Shown here: positions 18,878 through 29,574 of the stretch, in pieces
How the letters are laid out: each line of letters opens with the position of its first letter
How positions within the stretch are numbered: the first letter of the stretch is position 1
NCBI GenBank assembly: GCA_014189435.1
Contig: CP050293.1
Coordinates: 6,577,001-6,641,000 of the forward strand
Origin: Mesorhizobium loti
GTDB lineage: Bacteria; Pseudomonadota; Alphaproteobacteria; Rhizobiales; Rhizobiaceae
DNA length: 64,000 bases
Direction: 5' to 3'
Made by a program: the position numbers and the translations under genes
Notes under the pieces: model-generated
What the model saw: the letters and a program-made list of their open reading frames with translations, nothing else
The model's database searches: none
What the model was told of the DNA's origin: nothing

Positions 18878-20254
18878 ATGACCGAGGTAGCAGTGCAGCG
18901 TGCGTCTGGACGCGGCATCTGGGGATGGATGCTGTTCGACTGGGCGGCGCAGCCGTTCTTCACGGTCGTCACCACCTTCATCTTCGGGCCCTACTTCGTC
19001 TCGCGCATGGCGAGCAATCCGGAAACCGGCCAGGCGGCCTGGGGCTACGGCATCGCCGCGGCGGGCCTAGTCATCGCCGTGCTGTCGCCTATCCTCGGCT
19101 CGATCGCCGACCAGACCGGGCCGCGCAAGCCGTGGATCGCGTTCTTCGCCGCGGTCAAGATCACCAGCCTTTGCCTGCTTTGGTTCGCCGCCCCCGGTTC
19201 GAACCTTTTCCTGGTCGTGCTGTTCTTCTCGCTGGCGTCGGTCGCGGCAGAGTTTTCGACCGTGTTCAACGATTCGATGATGCCGCGCCTGGTGCCGAAG
19301 AGCGAGATCGGCCGGATTTCCAACATGGCCTGGGGTCTTGGTTATCTCGGCGGCATGATTGCGCTGATCTTCGTCGTCGCCTGCATGGCCGGTTCGCCGG
19401 AGACCGGCAAAACGATCATCGGCATCGACCCGCTCTTCTCGCTGGATCCGAAGCTCGGCGAGGACGCACGCGCCACCGGGCCTTTGTCTGCCGGCTGGTA
19501 CTTCCTGTTCATCCTGCCGATGTTCTTCTTCACCCCCGATGCCATCAAGGGCCTGCCGATCGGCCCGGCGGTGCGAGAGGGGTTGGCGGAGCTGAAGGTA
19601 ACGCTGGGCGAGGTGCGCAGGCGCAGTGGCATCTTCCGCTTCCTTGTCGCCCGCATGATCTATCAGGACGGCGTCAATGCGCTGCTGGCGCTGGGTGGCA
19701 CCTTTGCGGCGGCAATGTTCCATTGGTCGATCACCGAGATCGGCATTTTCGGCATCATTCTCAACGTCGTCGCCATCTTCGGCTGCCTGGTCGCGGCCCG
19801 TCTCGACACGGCGCTGGGCTCAAAAACCATCGTGATGATCTCGCTGGTCCTGCTCAGCATCGCCACGGTGGGCATCGTCTCGACCGGACCGGGCTACACT
19901 TTGTTCGGCCTCTGGATGATGCCTGGACCGGACAGCGGCGGCCTGTTCGGTACGGCGGCGGAAAAAGCCTACATCTTCTTCGGCCTGTTGATTGGCGTGG
20001 CTTTCGGGCCGGTGCAGGCGTCGTCGCGTTCCTACATGGCGCGCAGCGTCACCGCCGCCGAATCCGGCCGTTACTTCGGCATTTATGCGCTGGCAGGGCG
20101 GGCGACCAGTTTCCTGGCGCCGTTCATGGTCGCGTCCGTCACCCTGGCCAGCGGCTCGGCGCGGCTCGGTATGGCGGTGATCGTGCTGTTCCTTGGGATC
20201 GGCATGGCGATCCTGATCAAGACACCCTATCCGGCGGATCGGCCGTCGGAGTGA
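18878..20254 (+). CDS. MFS transporter, UMF1 (Atg22-like) type
   Basis: A 458-residue inner-membrane protein with about 12 hydrophobic segments. The start region [19 protein letters not shown] is the hallmark of UMF1/Atg22-like MFS proteins, together with [15 protein letters not shown] and the long loop between helices 6 and 7. ATG 18878 is chosen over upstream starts because GGAGG at 18869-18873 precedes it by 4 nt. The yeast relative is involved in vacuolar amino acid efflux; the bacterial substrate is unknown. Confidence 0.85.
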   Translation: MTEVAVQRASGRGIWGWMLFDWAAQPFFTVVTTFIFGPYFVSRMASNPETGQAAWGYGIAAAGLVIAVLSPILGSIADQTGPRKPWIAFFAAVKITSLCLLWFAAPGSNLFLVVLFFSLASVAAEFSTVFNDSMMPRLVPKSEIGRISNMAWGLGYLGGMIALIFVVACMAGSPETGKTIIGIDPLFSLDPKLGEDARATGPLSAGWYFLFILPMFFFTPDAIKGLPIGPAVREGLAELKVTLGEVRRRSGIFRFLVARMIYQDGVNALLALGGTFAAAMFHWSITEIGIFGIILNVVAIFGCLVAARLDTALGSKTIVMISLVLLSIATVGIVSTGPGYTLFGLWMMPGPDSGGLFGTAAEKAYIFFGLLIGVAFGPVQASSRSYMARSVTAAESGRYFGIYALAGRATSFLAPFMVASVTLASGSARLGMAVIVLFLGIGMAILIKTPYPADRPSE

Positions 20255-20255
20255 A

Positions 20256-20511
20256 GCTTACCCTCCCCCTTGTGGGGGTGAGCAGCCGGTTCGCGTTAGC
20301 GAATTCATCGTGCCAGTGGCACGATGAAAGGCCGGCGAACGCCGGGACGCTGCGGAGCAGCGGGGACCCGGCCTGGCGATTGGTCATTCAGAATTCAGCC
20401 CCGAGCCCTTCGCAGGCTCAGGGCGTTCGAAGCTCGAAAAGCCAAGCAATTGGCTTTTCGTTCGCTGCGCGAACCGCTTCTCACCCCCACAAGGGGGAGG
20501 GTAAAGCTCAG
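20256..20511. repeat. Long inverted-arm intergenic element between MFS and purH
   Basis: Arms around TACCCTCCCCCTTGTGGGGG (20261-20280) and its reverse complement near 20487-20506 enclose about 200 bp with smaller palindromes (GTGCCAGTGGCAC, GAGCCCTTCGCAGGCTC, AGCCAAGCAATTGGCTT). It fills the whole gap between two convergent genes and touches the purH stop. Confidence 0.8.
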
Positions 20512-22124
20512 TGCCGGAAATGCCTCACGCCCGTGAACACCATGGCGATACCGTGCTCGTCGGCGGCGGCGATGACATCCTTGTCGTTCATCGAGCCGCC
20601 CGGCTGGATGACGGCGGTGGCGCCGGCCCCGATCGCGGCCAGCAGTCCGTCGGCGAAGGGGAAGAAGGCGTCGGAGGCGACGACCGAGCCCTTGGTCAGC
20701 GGTTCGGCAAGGCCGGCGGCCTCGGCCGCGTCGAGCGCCTTGCGCGCGGCGATGCGTGAGGAATCGACCCGGCTCATCTGGCCGGCGCCGATGCCGACGG
20801 TGGCGCCGTCCTTGACGTAGACGATGGCGTTCGACTTGACGTGCTTGGCGATGCGGAAGGCGAATTTGAGGTCGGCCATTTCGGCCGCTGTCGGCGCGCG
20901 CTTCGTCACCACCTTCAGCTCGAGGTCGTCGACCACGGCATTGTCCCGGCCCTGGATGAGCAGGCCCCCGGCGACGGATTTGACCGTCGTGCCAGGCGTG
21001 CGCGGATCCGGCAGGCCGCCGGTGACCAGCAGGCGCAGGTTCTTCTTTGCCGCAACGATTGCCGCGGCCTCGCCGGTCGCGCCGGGTGCGATGATCACTT
21101 CGGTGAAGGTCTTGACGATCTCTTCCGCCGCCTCGGCGTCGAGGACGCGGTTCACGGCGACGATGCCGCCGAAGGCCGAAACCGGGTCGCAGGCAAGCGC
21201 TTTGGCGTAGGCCGCCTTCAGCGAGGTGCCTTCGGCAACGCCGCACGGATTGGCGTGCTTGATGATGGCGACGGCGGCGGAGCGCTCCGGGTCGAATTCG
21301 CCGACCAGTTCGAAGGCGGCGTCGGTGTCGTTGATGTTGTTGTAGGACAGCTGCTTGCCCTGCAGCTGGCGCGCCGTGGCGACGCCCGGCCGCTTGTCGC
21401 CATTGACGTAGAAGCCGGCGCTCTGATGCGGGTTCTCGCCGTAGCGCATCACCTCGACCAGCCTGCCGCCAAAGGCGCGCCATGTCGGATGTTCGATCTC
21501 GAGCGCTTCAGCGAACCAGCCGGAGATCGCCGCGTCATAGGTGGCGGTGCGGGCAAAGGCTTTGGCCGCCAGCTTCTTGCGGAAATCCAGCGACAGCGAG
21601 CCGATGTTCATCTCCAGCGCATTCAGCACCGAGGCGTAGTCGCCGGGATCGGTGACGATGGCGACATAGGCGTGGTTCTTGGCCGAGGCGCGGATCATCG
21701 CCGGGCCGCCAATATCGATGTTCTCGACGATCGATGCGTAGTCGGCGCCGGAGCGGCGGACTTCCTCGAACGGATAGAGATTGGAGACGACGAGATCGAT
21801 CGGCTCGATGCCGTATTTGCGCATTGCCGCGGAATGCTCCGGGTCGTCGCGCACGCCAAGCAGCGCGCCGTGCACGCTGGGGTGCAAGGTCTTGACGCGG
21901 CCATCCATGATCTCGGGAAAACCGGTGAGCTCGGAGACGTCGCGCACCGCCAGGCCCGCTTCAGCGATCGCCTTTGCCGTGCCGCCGGTCGAGACCAGCT
22001 CGACACCGGCTGCTGCCAGCGCCGTGGCGAAATCGATGAGGCCGGTCTTGTCGAAGACGGAGAGCAGGGCGCGACGCACGGGAACGAGATCTGGTGCGGG
22101 AATGTTCTTGGCGGCGACGGCCAT
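20508..22124 (-). CDS. purH: Bifunctional AICAR transformylase/IMP cyclohydrolase
   Basis: A 538-residue enzyme for the last two steps of IMP synthesis. The N-terminal IMP cyclohydrolase domain is recognised from [13 protein letters not shown] at about 18-30 and the [13 protein letters not shown] phosphate loop. The C-terminal transformylase domain contains RYGENPHQ and the catalytic KHANPCG at about 286-292. ATG 22124 gives the conventional N-terminus; the longer frame upstream is unsupported. It lies 87 bp downstream of the heparinase-like gene on the same strand. Confidence 0.96.
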   Translation of the reverse strand: MAVAAKNIPAPDLVPVRRALLSVFDKTGLIDFATALAAAGVELVSTGGTAKAIAEAGLAVRDVSELTGFPEIMDGRVKTLHPSVHGALLGVRDDPEHSAAMRKYGIEPIDLVVSNLYPFEEVRRSGADYASIVENIDIGGPAMIRASAKNHAYVAIVTDPGDYASVLNALEMNIGSLSLDFRKKLAAKAFARTATYDAAISGWFAEALEIEHPTWRAFGGRLVEVMRYGENPHQSAGFYVNGDKRPGVATARQLQGKQLSYNNINDTDAAFELVGEFDPERSAAVAIIKHANPCGVAEGTSLKAAYAKALACDPVSAFGGIVAVNRVLDAEAAEEIVKTFTEVIIAPGATGEAAAIVAAKKNLRLLVTGGLPDPRTPGTTVKSVAGGLLIQGRDNAVVDDLELKVVTKRAPTAAEMADLKFAFRIAKHVKSNAIVYVKDGATVGIGAGQMSRVDSSRIAARKALDAAEAAGLAEPLTKGSVVASDAFFPFADGLLAAIGAGATAVIQPGGSMNDKDVIAAADEHGIAMVFTGVRHFRH

Positions 22125-22211
22125 AGGCTGGCGGCCTTTCACGGCTGGTGTGATGGATGCCCGCGCCCGTAGCACAGGATGCCCGGAAATCAAACTAGCG
22201 GTCAGGTAAGC

Positions 22212-23936
22212 TCAGTTGTTTTCCGGATAACCGGCGATGCTGGTGCGCGTCAGCTGCCAGTGGACTTCGGCGACTTCCGAGGCCTTGAAGGCAAGCACGA
22301 TCTGGCGGCTGCGGCGCGGGCCGCCAAGGCCGGCGAAATAGATCGATTCCTCGACCTCCGGCACCACTTCGGCTGCTGTGAACACCCAGGTGTCGGCCTG
22401 ATCGGCGGCCAGCACCAGGCGATCATGCTCGTCCTGTAAAAGGTTGATGTCGGGGTGGACGTGGAAGCGGACAGTGACGAAGTCGCGGCCGTTGTTGCGG
22501 ATCGCCGCATTGCCGGGCCGCTGGAAACGGTCCCTGCCGGCCAGCACATTGCCGTTCGCCGACAGTTTCAGCTCGCGTTCATGCAGGAAGCCGAAGCGCG
22601 GGACATAGCCGTCATGGCGGGCGATGAACCCCTGAACGCCCTTCTGGTCGGTGCGCTTGCACTGCACATGCTGCGGGCCGCCAATCAGCGGCGAGCCAAG
22701 CAAGTCGTTGACGCGCAGCGAATGGCTGAAGCGTGCCGACGAGGTGTCGTTGATGGTGGCGGTCGAGTGCGCGGCGGTGGCGCGCGCCAGCGGCCTGAAC
22801 TCGGCCGCGCCGTAGGTATCGATGCCGGCGTTGACGATGTAGTGCTGGCGCCCGGACGACAGTTCGAAGGCGAGGCAGCTGGCGTGTGCGGCGTTTGACA
22901 CATCGACCGGCGGCGGCAGGCCGGTGTCGGCAATGACCGTGGTGCCGCCCATCGACAGGCGCTCATAGCCGGAATGCGGCGCATGCAGCAACGGCGCGCC
23001 GGCGGTATCGTCGTGGCGCAAGATGGTGGCGATGCGGTCGTGGATGGTGGCGCCCATGCCGTTGAAGCGGGCGAGGCTGCCGTCCTGATGGCGGAAGAAG
23101 CGCAGCGCCGGCAGCATGCGGTCGATGGCGCCGATCAGGGCCTGCGGCGGCGTTTCGGCCTGGTTGGCATAGGTCTGGCGCAGTGGCAGAAGGTCGGCGA
23201 GGATTTCCAGGACGACCATCGGATTGCGCGAAATGTGACCGCCGTCGGCGAGGATCTGGCGGTCGAGTTCCTCGGCAAGGTTGCGGGTCGCACCGCGCAG
23301 CGCCGATGCCGGCGCCGGCAGGGACAAAGCGGCGAAGGCGAGCGCGATGCGGGCACGCAGCCGGTCCTTGCCGTCGGGCATTTCGCGCGCCATCGACCGG
23401 AGGTAGCGGATCTGGACGGCGAGCGATTTCAGGAAGGCGCGGTAGAAGGGGAACTCAGCGCCCTGCAGCACGACGGAGGAGTGTTGCAGCCAGGCGATGA
23501 TGCGCTTGGCCGTCGTGCCGGGCTCCCAGGCGATGCCGGAAATATGGCTGCCATGCATGGCGATCCAGTCGGACACCAGGGCGCGGGCATTGGCGGCGGC
23601 AAGCTCGGTGCCGGCGGCGCGCATATGGCGCAGCCAGCGAAAACCGTGCAGCGTCTTCTGCCAGCCATGATTGGGCACGTTGATCTGGAAAGGCGACTTG
23701 CCGCCGGTCTCGACCAGATGCCCCGACAGGGGATAGCGGCCGTAATAGATCTCGAGTGCGATCTGCGGGTCGGCGAGGCGCAGGTCCGGCGGCGCGATCA
23801 GCACACGTTCCGGCGTGCGGCCGGAATAGCGCCAGCGATAGACAGGCCCGGCGCGCAGGCGCCGGCGCGTTTTGCGCCAGAACTCCTTCGCGACAAGCGT
23901 CCACAGACGCGTCGTGCTGCCGGCAGCGAGTGCCAA
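22212..23936 (-). CDS. Heparinase II/III family protein
   Basis: A 574-residue protein of the heparinase II/III-like family. The N-terminal half is alpha-helical (toroid-like), the C-terminal half is beta-rich and contains the family features NAGIDTYGAAEFRPLARATAAHST and DGYVPRFGFLHERELKLS. It has no obvious signal peptide. The start is TTG 23936, with AGGAGG 4 nt upstream and no ATG nearby. In Rhizobiales this gene typically sits between rsmB and purH. Its real substrate is not known; lyase activity on a uronate polysaccharide is inferred from family only. Confidence 0.85.
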   Translation of the reverse strand: MALAAGSTTRLWTLVAKEFWRKTRRRLRAGPVYRWRYSGRTPERVLIAPPDLRLADPQIALEIYYGRYPLSGHLVETGGKSPFQINVPNHGWQKTLHGFRWLRHMRAAGTELAAANARALVSDWIAMHGSHISGIAWEPGTTAKRIIAWLQHSSVVLQGAEFPFYRAFLKSLAVQIRYLRSMAREMPDGKDRLRARIALAFAALSLPAPASALRGATRNLAEELDRQILADGGHISRNPMVVLEILADLLPLRQTYANQAETPPQALIGAIDRMLPALRFFRHQDGSLARFNGMGATIHDRIATILRHDDTAGAPLLHAPHSGYERLSMGGTTVIADTGLPPPVDVSNAAHASCLAFELSSGRQHYIVNAGIDTYGAAEFRPLARATAAHSTATINDTSSARFSHSLRVNDLLGSPLIGGPQHVQCKRTDQKGVQGFIARHDGYVPRFGFLHERELKLSANGNVLAGRDRFQRPGNAAIRNNGRDFVTVRFHVHPDINLLQDEHDRLVLAADQADTWVFTAAEVVPEVEESIYFAGLGGPRRSRQIVLAFKASEVAEVHWQLTRTSIAGYPENN

Positions 23937-24096
23937 AACCCCTCCTGATTGTCCTCTACCCCGGCACCAAGTTTATATGATTCAAGAACTTATGCGAAGG
24001 CGAATTCCACTGAAGTGAAAGAGTTCACTCTGTTGCCGCCGGATCAGCCCTAAAAAAGTCGGCACATTTCAGGCGCTCCTGGCCTCGTCGCGGCAT

Positions 24097-24939
24097 TCAA
24101 CTACGCTGGTGGCGGCGACGGAACTCGCTGGGCGAACACTTCTCGCGATCGCGAAAGAGGCGGGAAAAATAGAACGCATCGTGGATACCGACCGCGGCCG
24201 CCACGGATTCAACGGACGACTCGGAGGCGACCAGCATTTGCTTGGCAAGGTCGAGCCGGATGCGCAACTGAAATGCCTTGGGTGACATGCCGGTGGCCAG
24301 CGCAAACCTGCGGCGCAGCGTTGCCGGCGACATGCCGAATTTCATGGCGAAAGCGCTCAGGTCAACCTGATCGCTTGCGCAATTGCGCAACGTGTCCACG
24401 ATGCGCCGAAAATCGGCGGCGCCTGGAAAATCGGGATCGCGTTTGCGGTTGCTCCAACCGGCGGCCTGCCGGGCGGCCCGCACGACGATGGCATGAAGCG
24501 TGGCAGCCGCTTCCGCGTGACTTAGCACGGTGTCCAGCGCGAGCTCGCCATGCAGCCTGTCAAACAGACGCTGTATTTCACCGAGGTCTTGCAGGGCAAC
24601 AATGGGAGCGGCTTCGGCAATGAGACGCAGCCGTGTGAAATCACGCGTCAGAGCGCCTTCGAAGAGCGCCCAGCGCTCAATCCATCCGGCCTCGTTTGGG
24701 CCGTAGGAATGTGTCCTGCCTGGAAACAGCCAAAACAAGGAAGGCGCTTCGATCGCCTGCCTGCCGCCTGCTTTTGTTTCAAGCCAGCCGCGCCCTTCCT
24801 CGACGAGAACGACGGCGAAATCCGGCAGCTTGCGGGTCGTGATTGCCTGCGTGACAAGATGCCGGCCGATCCCGGTTACCGACAGGCCGCCTGCGGCGGC
24901 CGGCGGAGATCTGTACAGCGCAAAATGTCGATCAAGCAT
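24097..24939 (-). CDS. AraC family transcriptional regulator
   Basis: A 280-residue AraC/XylS regulator. An N-terminal cupin-like sensor (PDFAVVLVEEGRGWLETKAG; FWLFPGRTHSYGP) is followed by a linker and a C-terminal double helix-turn-helix: first HTH near DLSAFAMKFGMSPATLRRRF, second near SVESVAAAVGIHDAFYFSRLF, ending in the usual SPSEFRRRH. It is divergent from a PhyH-type dioxygenase gene 93 bp away and probably controls it. The sensor would bind a small ligand, not identifiable here. Confidence 0.88.
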   Translation of the reverse strand: MLDRHFALYRSPPAAAGGLSVTGIGRHLVTQAITTRKLPDFAVVLVEEGRGWLETKAGGRQAIEAPSLFWLFPGRTHSYGPNEAGWIERWALFEGALTRDFTRLRLIAEAAPIVALQDLGEIQRLFDRLHGELALDTVLSHAEAAATLHAIVVRAARQAAGWSNRKRDPDFPGAADFRRIVDTLRNCASDQVDLSAFAMKFGMSPATLRRRFALATGMSPKAFQLRIRLDLAKQMLVASESSVESVAAAVGIHDAFYFSRLFRDREKCSPSEFRRRHQRS

Positions 24940-25032
24940 GAGCGAAAAGTCCAGCCTTGCATTCTGTCCATGGCCAGAATCCGAAGCTCTAGGGCAGTAT
25001 TAAGCCAAGATGACAAGCCATGGGTGATTGAA

Positions 25033-25968
25033 ATGTCAAGTCGCGTCGGCGAGGCGCAACCGAAAGACGTCGTTCCTGCTGTCGATCTGGTGGCCGATGG
25101 CAAGCTCTTGTCGATGGCGCAAGACCGGTTGGGATATCTTTCCCCGACCGACCCCTCCGTCGGTGTCGAGACGATCCGCAAGCTCTTTGCCGGGCAGGGT
25201 TATGTCTGGCTCAAGGGTTTGCTGCCGCGCAAAGACGTGGTCGATTTTCGCGGCTGGGTGTTTTCGCTCATGGCCGACACCGGGCTGCTCGAGCCCGGCA
25301 CGGATCCCCGGCTTGGCATAGCGGCAGCCGGCACATTTGACCGCCAAGGCGCCGACCGACGCCTGATGTCGCTGGTTCGCTCGGCAGCCTATGAAGGGTT
25401 TTGCGCGCAGCCGTCCCTGTGCCGTTTCATGGACGAATTCCTGGGTGGGCTGTCCTACCTGCACAAGCGCAAGATCATGCGTTTCACCCAGCCCGGCACG
25501 TCCGTCGCGACGCCGGCGCATTACGATCTCGTCTATCTTCGCGGCGGCACCAGCCGTGTCGTCACGGCCTGGATTCCGATCGGCGATATTTCAGTCGACA
25601 TGGGCGGTCTCGTCTACCTCGAAGGTTCGCACGCGATTGGCGTCGGCATGGAAGCCCAGTTCAGCCGGGACAATGCCGATCTGGACGCTCAGGAGCGGAT
25701 CAGTGCCTACAACCGCAACATGACCGAGGGTGGCTGGGTGTCGAAGGATCTTCCGGACATGGCGGAACGGTTCGATACGCGCTGGCTGGTGGCTGATTTC
25801 GAAGCAGGCGATGTCGTTCTGCACTCGCCCTACATGATTCATGCCTCGACAACGAACCAGAGCCTGAGTGGACACATCCGGCTGTCCACCGATATCCGCT
25901 ACCAAAACGTCGACGACGAAATCGACGCCCGCTGGGGCAAGCACTGGTCTCTCGACGACATGCTTTAA
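25033..25968 (+). CDS. Phytanoyl-CoA dioxygenase (PhyH) family protein
   Basis: A 311-residue Fe(II)/2-oxoglutarate-dependent oxygenase of the PhyH family, hydroxylating an unknown small substrate. The iron-binding HxD is in PAHYDLVYL (about 161-169); the distal His is in VLHSPYMIHAS (about 265-275); the 2-oxoglutarate-binding Arg is likely in GHIRLSTDIR. MGGLVYLEGSH is the typical strand before the jelly-roll turn. ATG 25033 is chosen, with ATG 24970 as an alternative; neither has a strong Shine-Dalgarno. The divergent AraC gene suggests substrate-induced expression. Confidence 0.85.
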   Translation: MSSRVGEAQPKDVVPAVDLVADGKLLSMAQDRLGYLSPTDPSVGVETIRKLFAGQGYVWLKGLLPRKDVVDFRGWVFSLMADTGLLEPGTDPRLGIAAAGTFDRQGADRRLMSLVRSAAYEGFCAQPSLCRFMDEFLGGLSYLHKRKIMRFTQPGTSVATPAHYDLVYLRGGTSRVVTAWIPIGDISVDMGGLVYLEGSHAIGVGMEAQFSRDNADLDAQERISAYNRNMTEGGWVSKDLPDMAERFDTRWLVADFEAGDVVLHSPYMIHASTTNQSLSGHIRLSTDIRYQNVDDEIDARWGKHWSLDDML

Positions 25969-26003
25969 GACGGCCTGACCTGAATCTCAGCCCGTCTTTG
26001 GCG

Positions 26004-27392
26004 CTAGGCCACACGTCGCATGCGAGCGGCAAAGAAGCCGTCGAGACCGGAAACACCGGGTGAGCCTAGCTCAAGATCGGCGGGCGTGGTGCGCAGCATG
26101 CCTTGCGGCGTCAGGAATGGATCGATGCCGGCGATCTCGCCTTGCCGCAGCGGATCGTCGGCTATGTCCGCGGTGCCGGCCAGGAAGGCGCGATGGAGGT
26201 CTTCGCCTTCGAGCGGGTCGAGCGAGCAGTTGGAAAAGACGATCCTGCCGCCAGGTTTCACCAGCGTGACGGCGCGGGCGAGCAGCTTGCGTTGCAGGTC
26301 GGCGAGTTTTTCGACATCGGCCGCCGTCTTGGTCCACGGCACGTCGGGGTGCCGCCGCACCGTTCCGGTCGACGAGCAAGGCGCGTCGAGGAGAACGGCG
26401 TCGAACAGTTCTTCCGGCTCATATTTGAGCAGGTCGGCTTGGACGATTTCGGCCGACAGGCCGAGGCGGTCGAGATTCTGCGTCAGCCGCACGAGCCGGT
26501 TTTTTGACGTGTCGACGGCGGTGACCTTCGCGCCGGCAACGATCAGCTGCGCGGTCTTGCCGCCGGGCGCGGCGCAGAGATCGGCGACGCGAAGCCCCCT
26601 GACATCGCCGAACAGTCGTGCAGGCAGACTGGCCGCGGCGTCCTGGACCCACCACGCGCCCTCGGCAAAGCCTGGCAGTTCGGTGACGGCCCCAACGAGA
26701 TTCTCCACCCGGACCGTGCCGGTCGGCAGGACGATGCCGCCGAGCTTTTCCGCCCAAAGCTCGGGATCGGCCTTGACCGAGAAGTCGACCGGCGCCTCAA
26801 CGCGGTGGGCTTCCAGGATCTGCCTTGCCTTGTCTGGGCCATAGGTGGCCTTCAGCCGGTCGGAAAACCATTTGGGCGCCTCGTCGGTGGCGGCAAGGGC
26901 GGCAGGCAGTTCGGTTTCCTTGGCGCGTGCGAGCGTGCGCAGTACGCCATTGACGAGACCGGAAAAACGCTGCGTGCGCGGATCGGACTTGGCGTGGGTC
27001 ACCGCGATGTCGACGGCGGCACTGTCGGGAATGTCGAGGAACAGGATCTGGGCCGCCGCCACATGCAAGATGTGCGACAGCGCGGTGGCGTTGGGCGGCA
27101 GCGGCTTCTCCAGGCGCCGCGCCAGCAGCCCTGATATGGTCATGCGATAGCGCAGCGCGGTGACCAGAATGGCGCGCACGAGGCCGCGATCGCGCAGGTC
27201 GAGCGCCTTGTATTGCGGGTGGCCGTTTTCGTGATCGGTCAGGCCGTCGAGCGGCGTCCTGGCATCGATGACGGCGGCAAGCAGGCGCGCCGCCGCCTTG
27301 CGGGCGGCAAGGCCGGCAACGAAGTCGCCGCCGTCCCTGTGTTCCGGATCACCTGAAACCGTGCGTCGAGGTCCTCTGTCCGCCACGCTCAC
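26004..27392 (-). CDS. rsmB: 16S rRNA m5C methyltransferase RsmB
   Basis: A 462-residue methyltransferase modifying a cytosine of 16S rRNA with SAM. The N-terminal NusB-like RNA-binding domain is about residues 20-150. The C-terminal catalytic domain shows the SAM loop [12 protein letters not shown], the catalytic Cys in [15 protein letters not shown], and the second Cys in [16 protein letters not shown] 27392 is chosen because its first three bases overlap the htpX stop (GTGA), a typical translational coupling; GTG 27398 and 27386 are alternatives. Confidence 0.93.
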   Translation of the reverse strand: MSVADRGPRRTVSGDPEHRDGGDFVAGLAARKAAARLLAAVIDARTPLDGLTDHENGHPQYKALDLRDRGLVRAILVTALRYRMTISGLLARRLEKPLPPNATALSHILHVAAAQILFLDIPDSAAVDIAVTHAKSDPRTQRFSGLVNGVLRTLARAKETELPAALAATDEAPKWFSDRLKATYGPDKARQILEAHRVEAPVDFSVKADPELWAEKLGGIVLPTGTVRVENLVGAVTELPGFAEGAWWVQDAAASLPARLFGDVRGLRVADLCAAPGGKTAQLIVAGAKVTAVDTSKNRLVRLTQNLDRLGLSAEIVQADLLKYEPEELFDAVLLDAPCSSTGTVRRHPDVPWTKTAADVEKLADLQRKLLARAVTLVKPGGRIVFSNCSLDPLEGEDLHRAFLAGTADIADDPLRQGEIAGIDPFLTPQGMLRTTPADLELGSPGVSGLDGFFAARMRRVA

Positions 27393-28408
27393 GACCACCG
27401 GCCCTTGGGCCCGGTCGGGTTGCGCCCCCACGGGTTGGTTTTCGGCGTGGCGGGCTCCGCCGGCTGCTCGGGCCGTGCTGCCTCGCCCCACGGGCCGGAT
27501 GGCCGCTGTTCGTCCGCCTGCCGTGGCGCCGGAGCCCGGCGCGGAGCGGCCTGGGTTTCGCTGCCTTGCATCTGCTGCGCCATCGCCTGCAAGGCGGCGA
27601 TCCGGTTGTCGGTGCTCGGGTGGGTGGAAAACAGACTGTCCATGCGCTCGCCGGAAAGAGGATTGATGATGAAGAGATGCGCGGTTGCCGGGTTGCGCTC
27701 GGCATCCGGGTTGCGGATGCGTTCGGCGCCGCGAGCGATCTTGTCAAGGGCCGTTGCCAGCCAGAGCGGGTGTCCACAGATTTCGGCACCGCGTCGGTCG
27801 GCCTCGTATTCGCGGGTCCGGCTGACCGCCATCTGCACGATCATGGCGGCGAAGGGCGCCACGATCATCGCCGCCAGCACGCCGACGAAGCCGAACGGGT
27901 TGTTGTCGCGATTGCCGCCGAGGAAGAAGGCGAAATTGCCGAGCATCGAGATGGCGCCGGCAAAGGTGGCGACGATCGTCATGGTCAGCGTGTCGCGATG
28001 CTGCACATGGGCGAGCTCGTGCGCCATCACGGCGGCGACTTCTTCATGCGTCAAAGCCTGCAGCAGGCCGGTGGAGGCAGCCACCGCCGCATTCTGCGGA
28101 TTGCGGCCGGTGGCAAAGGCGTTCGGCTGCGGGTTGTCGATCAGATAGGTCTTCGGCATCGGCAGGCCGGCCCGTTTGGCCATTGCCTGGACGATGGCGT
28201 AATATTCGGGCGCGTTCTTCTCGTCGACCTCGACGGCACGGTTCATCGACAACACCATCTTGTCGGCGTTCCAGTAGCTGAACAGGTTGGTGCCGGCGGC
28301 GATCAGCAGCGCGATCATCATGCCGCCGGTTCCACCGATCAAAAAGCCGACGCCCATGAACAGCGCGGTCATCGCGGCAAGAAGCATGGCGGTGCGGATG
28401 GTGTTCAT
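27389..28408 (-). CDS. htpX: Membrane zinc protease HtpX
   Basis: A 339-residue inner-membrane metalloprotease of the M48 family, acting in membrane protein quality control. Two hydrophobic segments at 7-24 and 27-43 precede the cytosolic catalytic region; the zinc motif HELAH is at 130-134, with the third ligand Glu further on in [11 protein letters not shown]. Another pair of hydrophobic segments lies between. The last 55 residues are Pro/Ala/Gln-rich and end in NPTGPKGRW, a feature of rhizobial HtpX. It is the first gene of the htpX-rsmB unit and is divergent from the DUF1674 gene. Confidence 0.95.
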   Translation of the reverse strand: MNTIRTAMLLAAMTALFMGVGFLIGGTGGMMIALLIAAGTNLFSYWNADKMVLSMNRAVEVDEKNAPEYYAIVQAMAKRAGLPMPKTYLIDNPQPNAFATGRNPQNAAVAASTGLLQALTHEEVAAVMAHELAHVQHRDTLTMTIVATFAGAISMLGNFAFFLGGNRDNNPFGFVGVLAAMIVAPFAAMIVQMAVSRTREYEADRRGAEICGHPLWLATALDKIARGAERIRNPDAERNPATAHLFIINPLSGERMDSLFSTHPSTDNRIAALQAMAQQMQGSETQAAPRRAPAPRQADEQRPSGPWGEAARPEQPAEPATPKTNPWGRNPTGPKGRWS

Positions 28409-28513
28409 CGTCTGCTCCTGTCCAACTGGCTGTGAAAGGGGGTCGATCCGTGTGAGTTCATCGCTATATGATGGGAAACGCCTGGTCCTGTTTCAATCCG
28501 CTGGAAATATCGC

Positions 28514-28735
28514 ATGAACGACGAAACCAGTAAAACCGACGCCGACCCTGGCAATGATGTCTCGCCGAAGGCGCTGACGCCGGCAGCCAGCCGTGCGCTC
28601 GCGGAAGCCGAAGCAAGACGCGTTAAGTATCTGGAAAAGGAAGCCTCTGCGCCTCGCGAAATCGGCGGCCGCGGCGGCAAGGAGCCCGGACGCTATGGCG
28701 ACTGGGAGGTAAAGGGCCTGACCAGCGATTTCTAG
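28514..28735 (+). CDS. DUF1674 protein (SDHAF4-like)
   Basis: A small 73-residue protein whose last 26 residues match the DUF1674 motif: PREIGGRGGKEPGRYGDWE, followed by KGLTSDF. Eukaryotic members are succinate dehydrogenase assembly factor 4, which helps mature the flavoprotein subunit. The N-terminal half is charged and variable. It is divergent from htpX and ends 8 bp from the stop of the HAD gene on the other strand. The family is clear; the role in this organism is inferred from the mitochondrial homologue. Confidence 0.88.
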   Translation: MNDETSKTDADPGNDVSPKALTPAASRALAEAEARRVKYLEKEASAPREIGGRGGKEPGRYGDWEVKGLTSDF

Positions 28736-28743
28736 ATGCTGCC

Positions 28744-29409
28744 CTAGGCGGCGCTGCGCTGCGGCTCGAGCGCGATCCAGCCATGCTCGTCGATGGTGAT
28801 GCCGACCGTGTCGTAGCCTGCGATCTCGGTATGTTGGGTCGGCAATGGATGCTTGTGCGTAGCGTTGATGACCATGACCGCCGCGCCCGCCGCCTCGGCT
28901 GCCGTGATGCCAGCGGGAGCATCCTCGAATACGAGGCAATCGCGCGCATCGAAGCCGAGCCGTTCCGCGCCAAGCCGGAAGCAATCGGGCGCCGGCTTGC
29001 CGCGGGAGACATCTTCCGCCGCGACGAGGACAGTCGGGACAGGGATGCCGGCAGCCTGCATGCGCAACAGCGCCAGTTCGCGCGGCGCGGAGGTGACAAT
29101 CGCCCAGCGTTCGGGGGGCAGCGAATTGAGAAACGCGGCTGCGCCGGCGATCTGGAGAATGCCATCCAGATCGGCCGCCTCGGCCTTCAGCAGCAGATCA
29201 GCCTCGTGCGCCGGGTCGACGCCCGGGAGTGCCAGGCCGGTGATGGTCTCGATCGCCCGTACGCCATGGATCGTCGGCAGGAAGGCGGCGACGTCGAGGC
29301 CCTGGCGGCGTGCCCAATCGCTCCACACCCGTTCCGCCGAGGCGATGGAATTGATGAGCGTGCCGTCCATATCGAAGAGGAAGGCCGCGAATTTTCTGCC
29401 TGAATACAT
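28744..29409 (-). CDS. HAD family hydrolase (phosphatase)
   Basis: A 221-residue subfamily IA haloacid dehalogenase-like phosphatase. The nucleophile and acid/base aspartates are in FDMDGTLINS (D13, D15). Motif II is IVTSAPRE, motif III the Lys in SRGKPAPDCF, and motif IV is VFEDAPAGI. The alpha-helical cap lies between motif I and II. The pattern fits sugar phosphate or phosphoglycolate-type phosphatases, but the substrate cannot be chosen. It is divergent from the transglutaminase-like gene. Confidence 0.9.
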   Translation of the reverse strand: MYSGRKFAAFLFDMDGTLINSIASAERVWSDWARRQGLDVAAFLPTIHGVRAIETITGLALPGVDPAHEADLLLKAEAADLDGILQIAGAAAFLNSLPPERWAIVTSAPRELALLRMQAAGIPVPTVLVAAEDVSRGKPAPDCFRLGAERLGFDARDCLVFEDAPAGITAAEAAGAAVMVINATHKHPLPTQHTEIAGYDTVGITIDEHGWIALEPQRSAA

Positions 29410-29574
29410 GATTTTCCTTGAGTCCGGGGGGCGCTTGTGGCGTTCCCGAACCTATCGTCTCGGCCACGGCAGGGGAAGACACGGGCCGAGCTTTTCGATC
29501 GGCCCAGGGAACCACAGCCGGTCTTTTCGCGTTTGAGCAAAACTGTTTTCCACGACGATCGAAGGGGGACTGCG

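Noticed and set aside
20255..20511. Insertion-sequence remnant between the MFS and purH genes
   Set aside because: Inverted arms are present but there is no transposase frame or target-site duplication; it fits the small intergenic repeat family instead.
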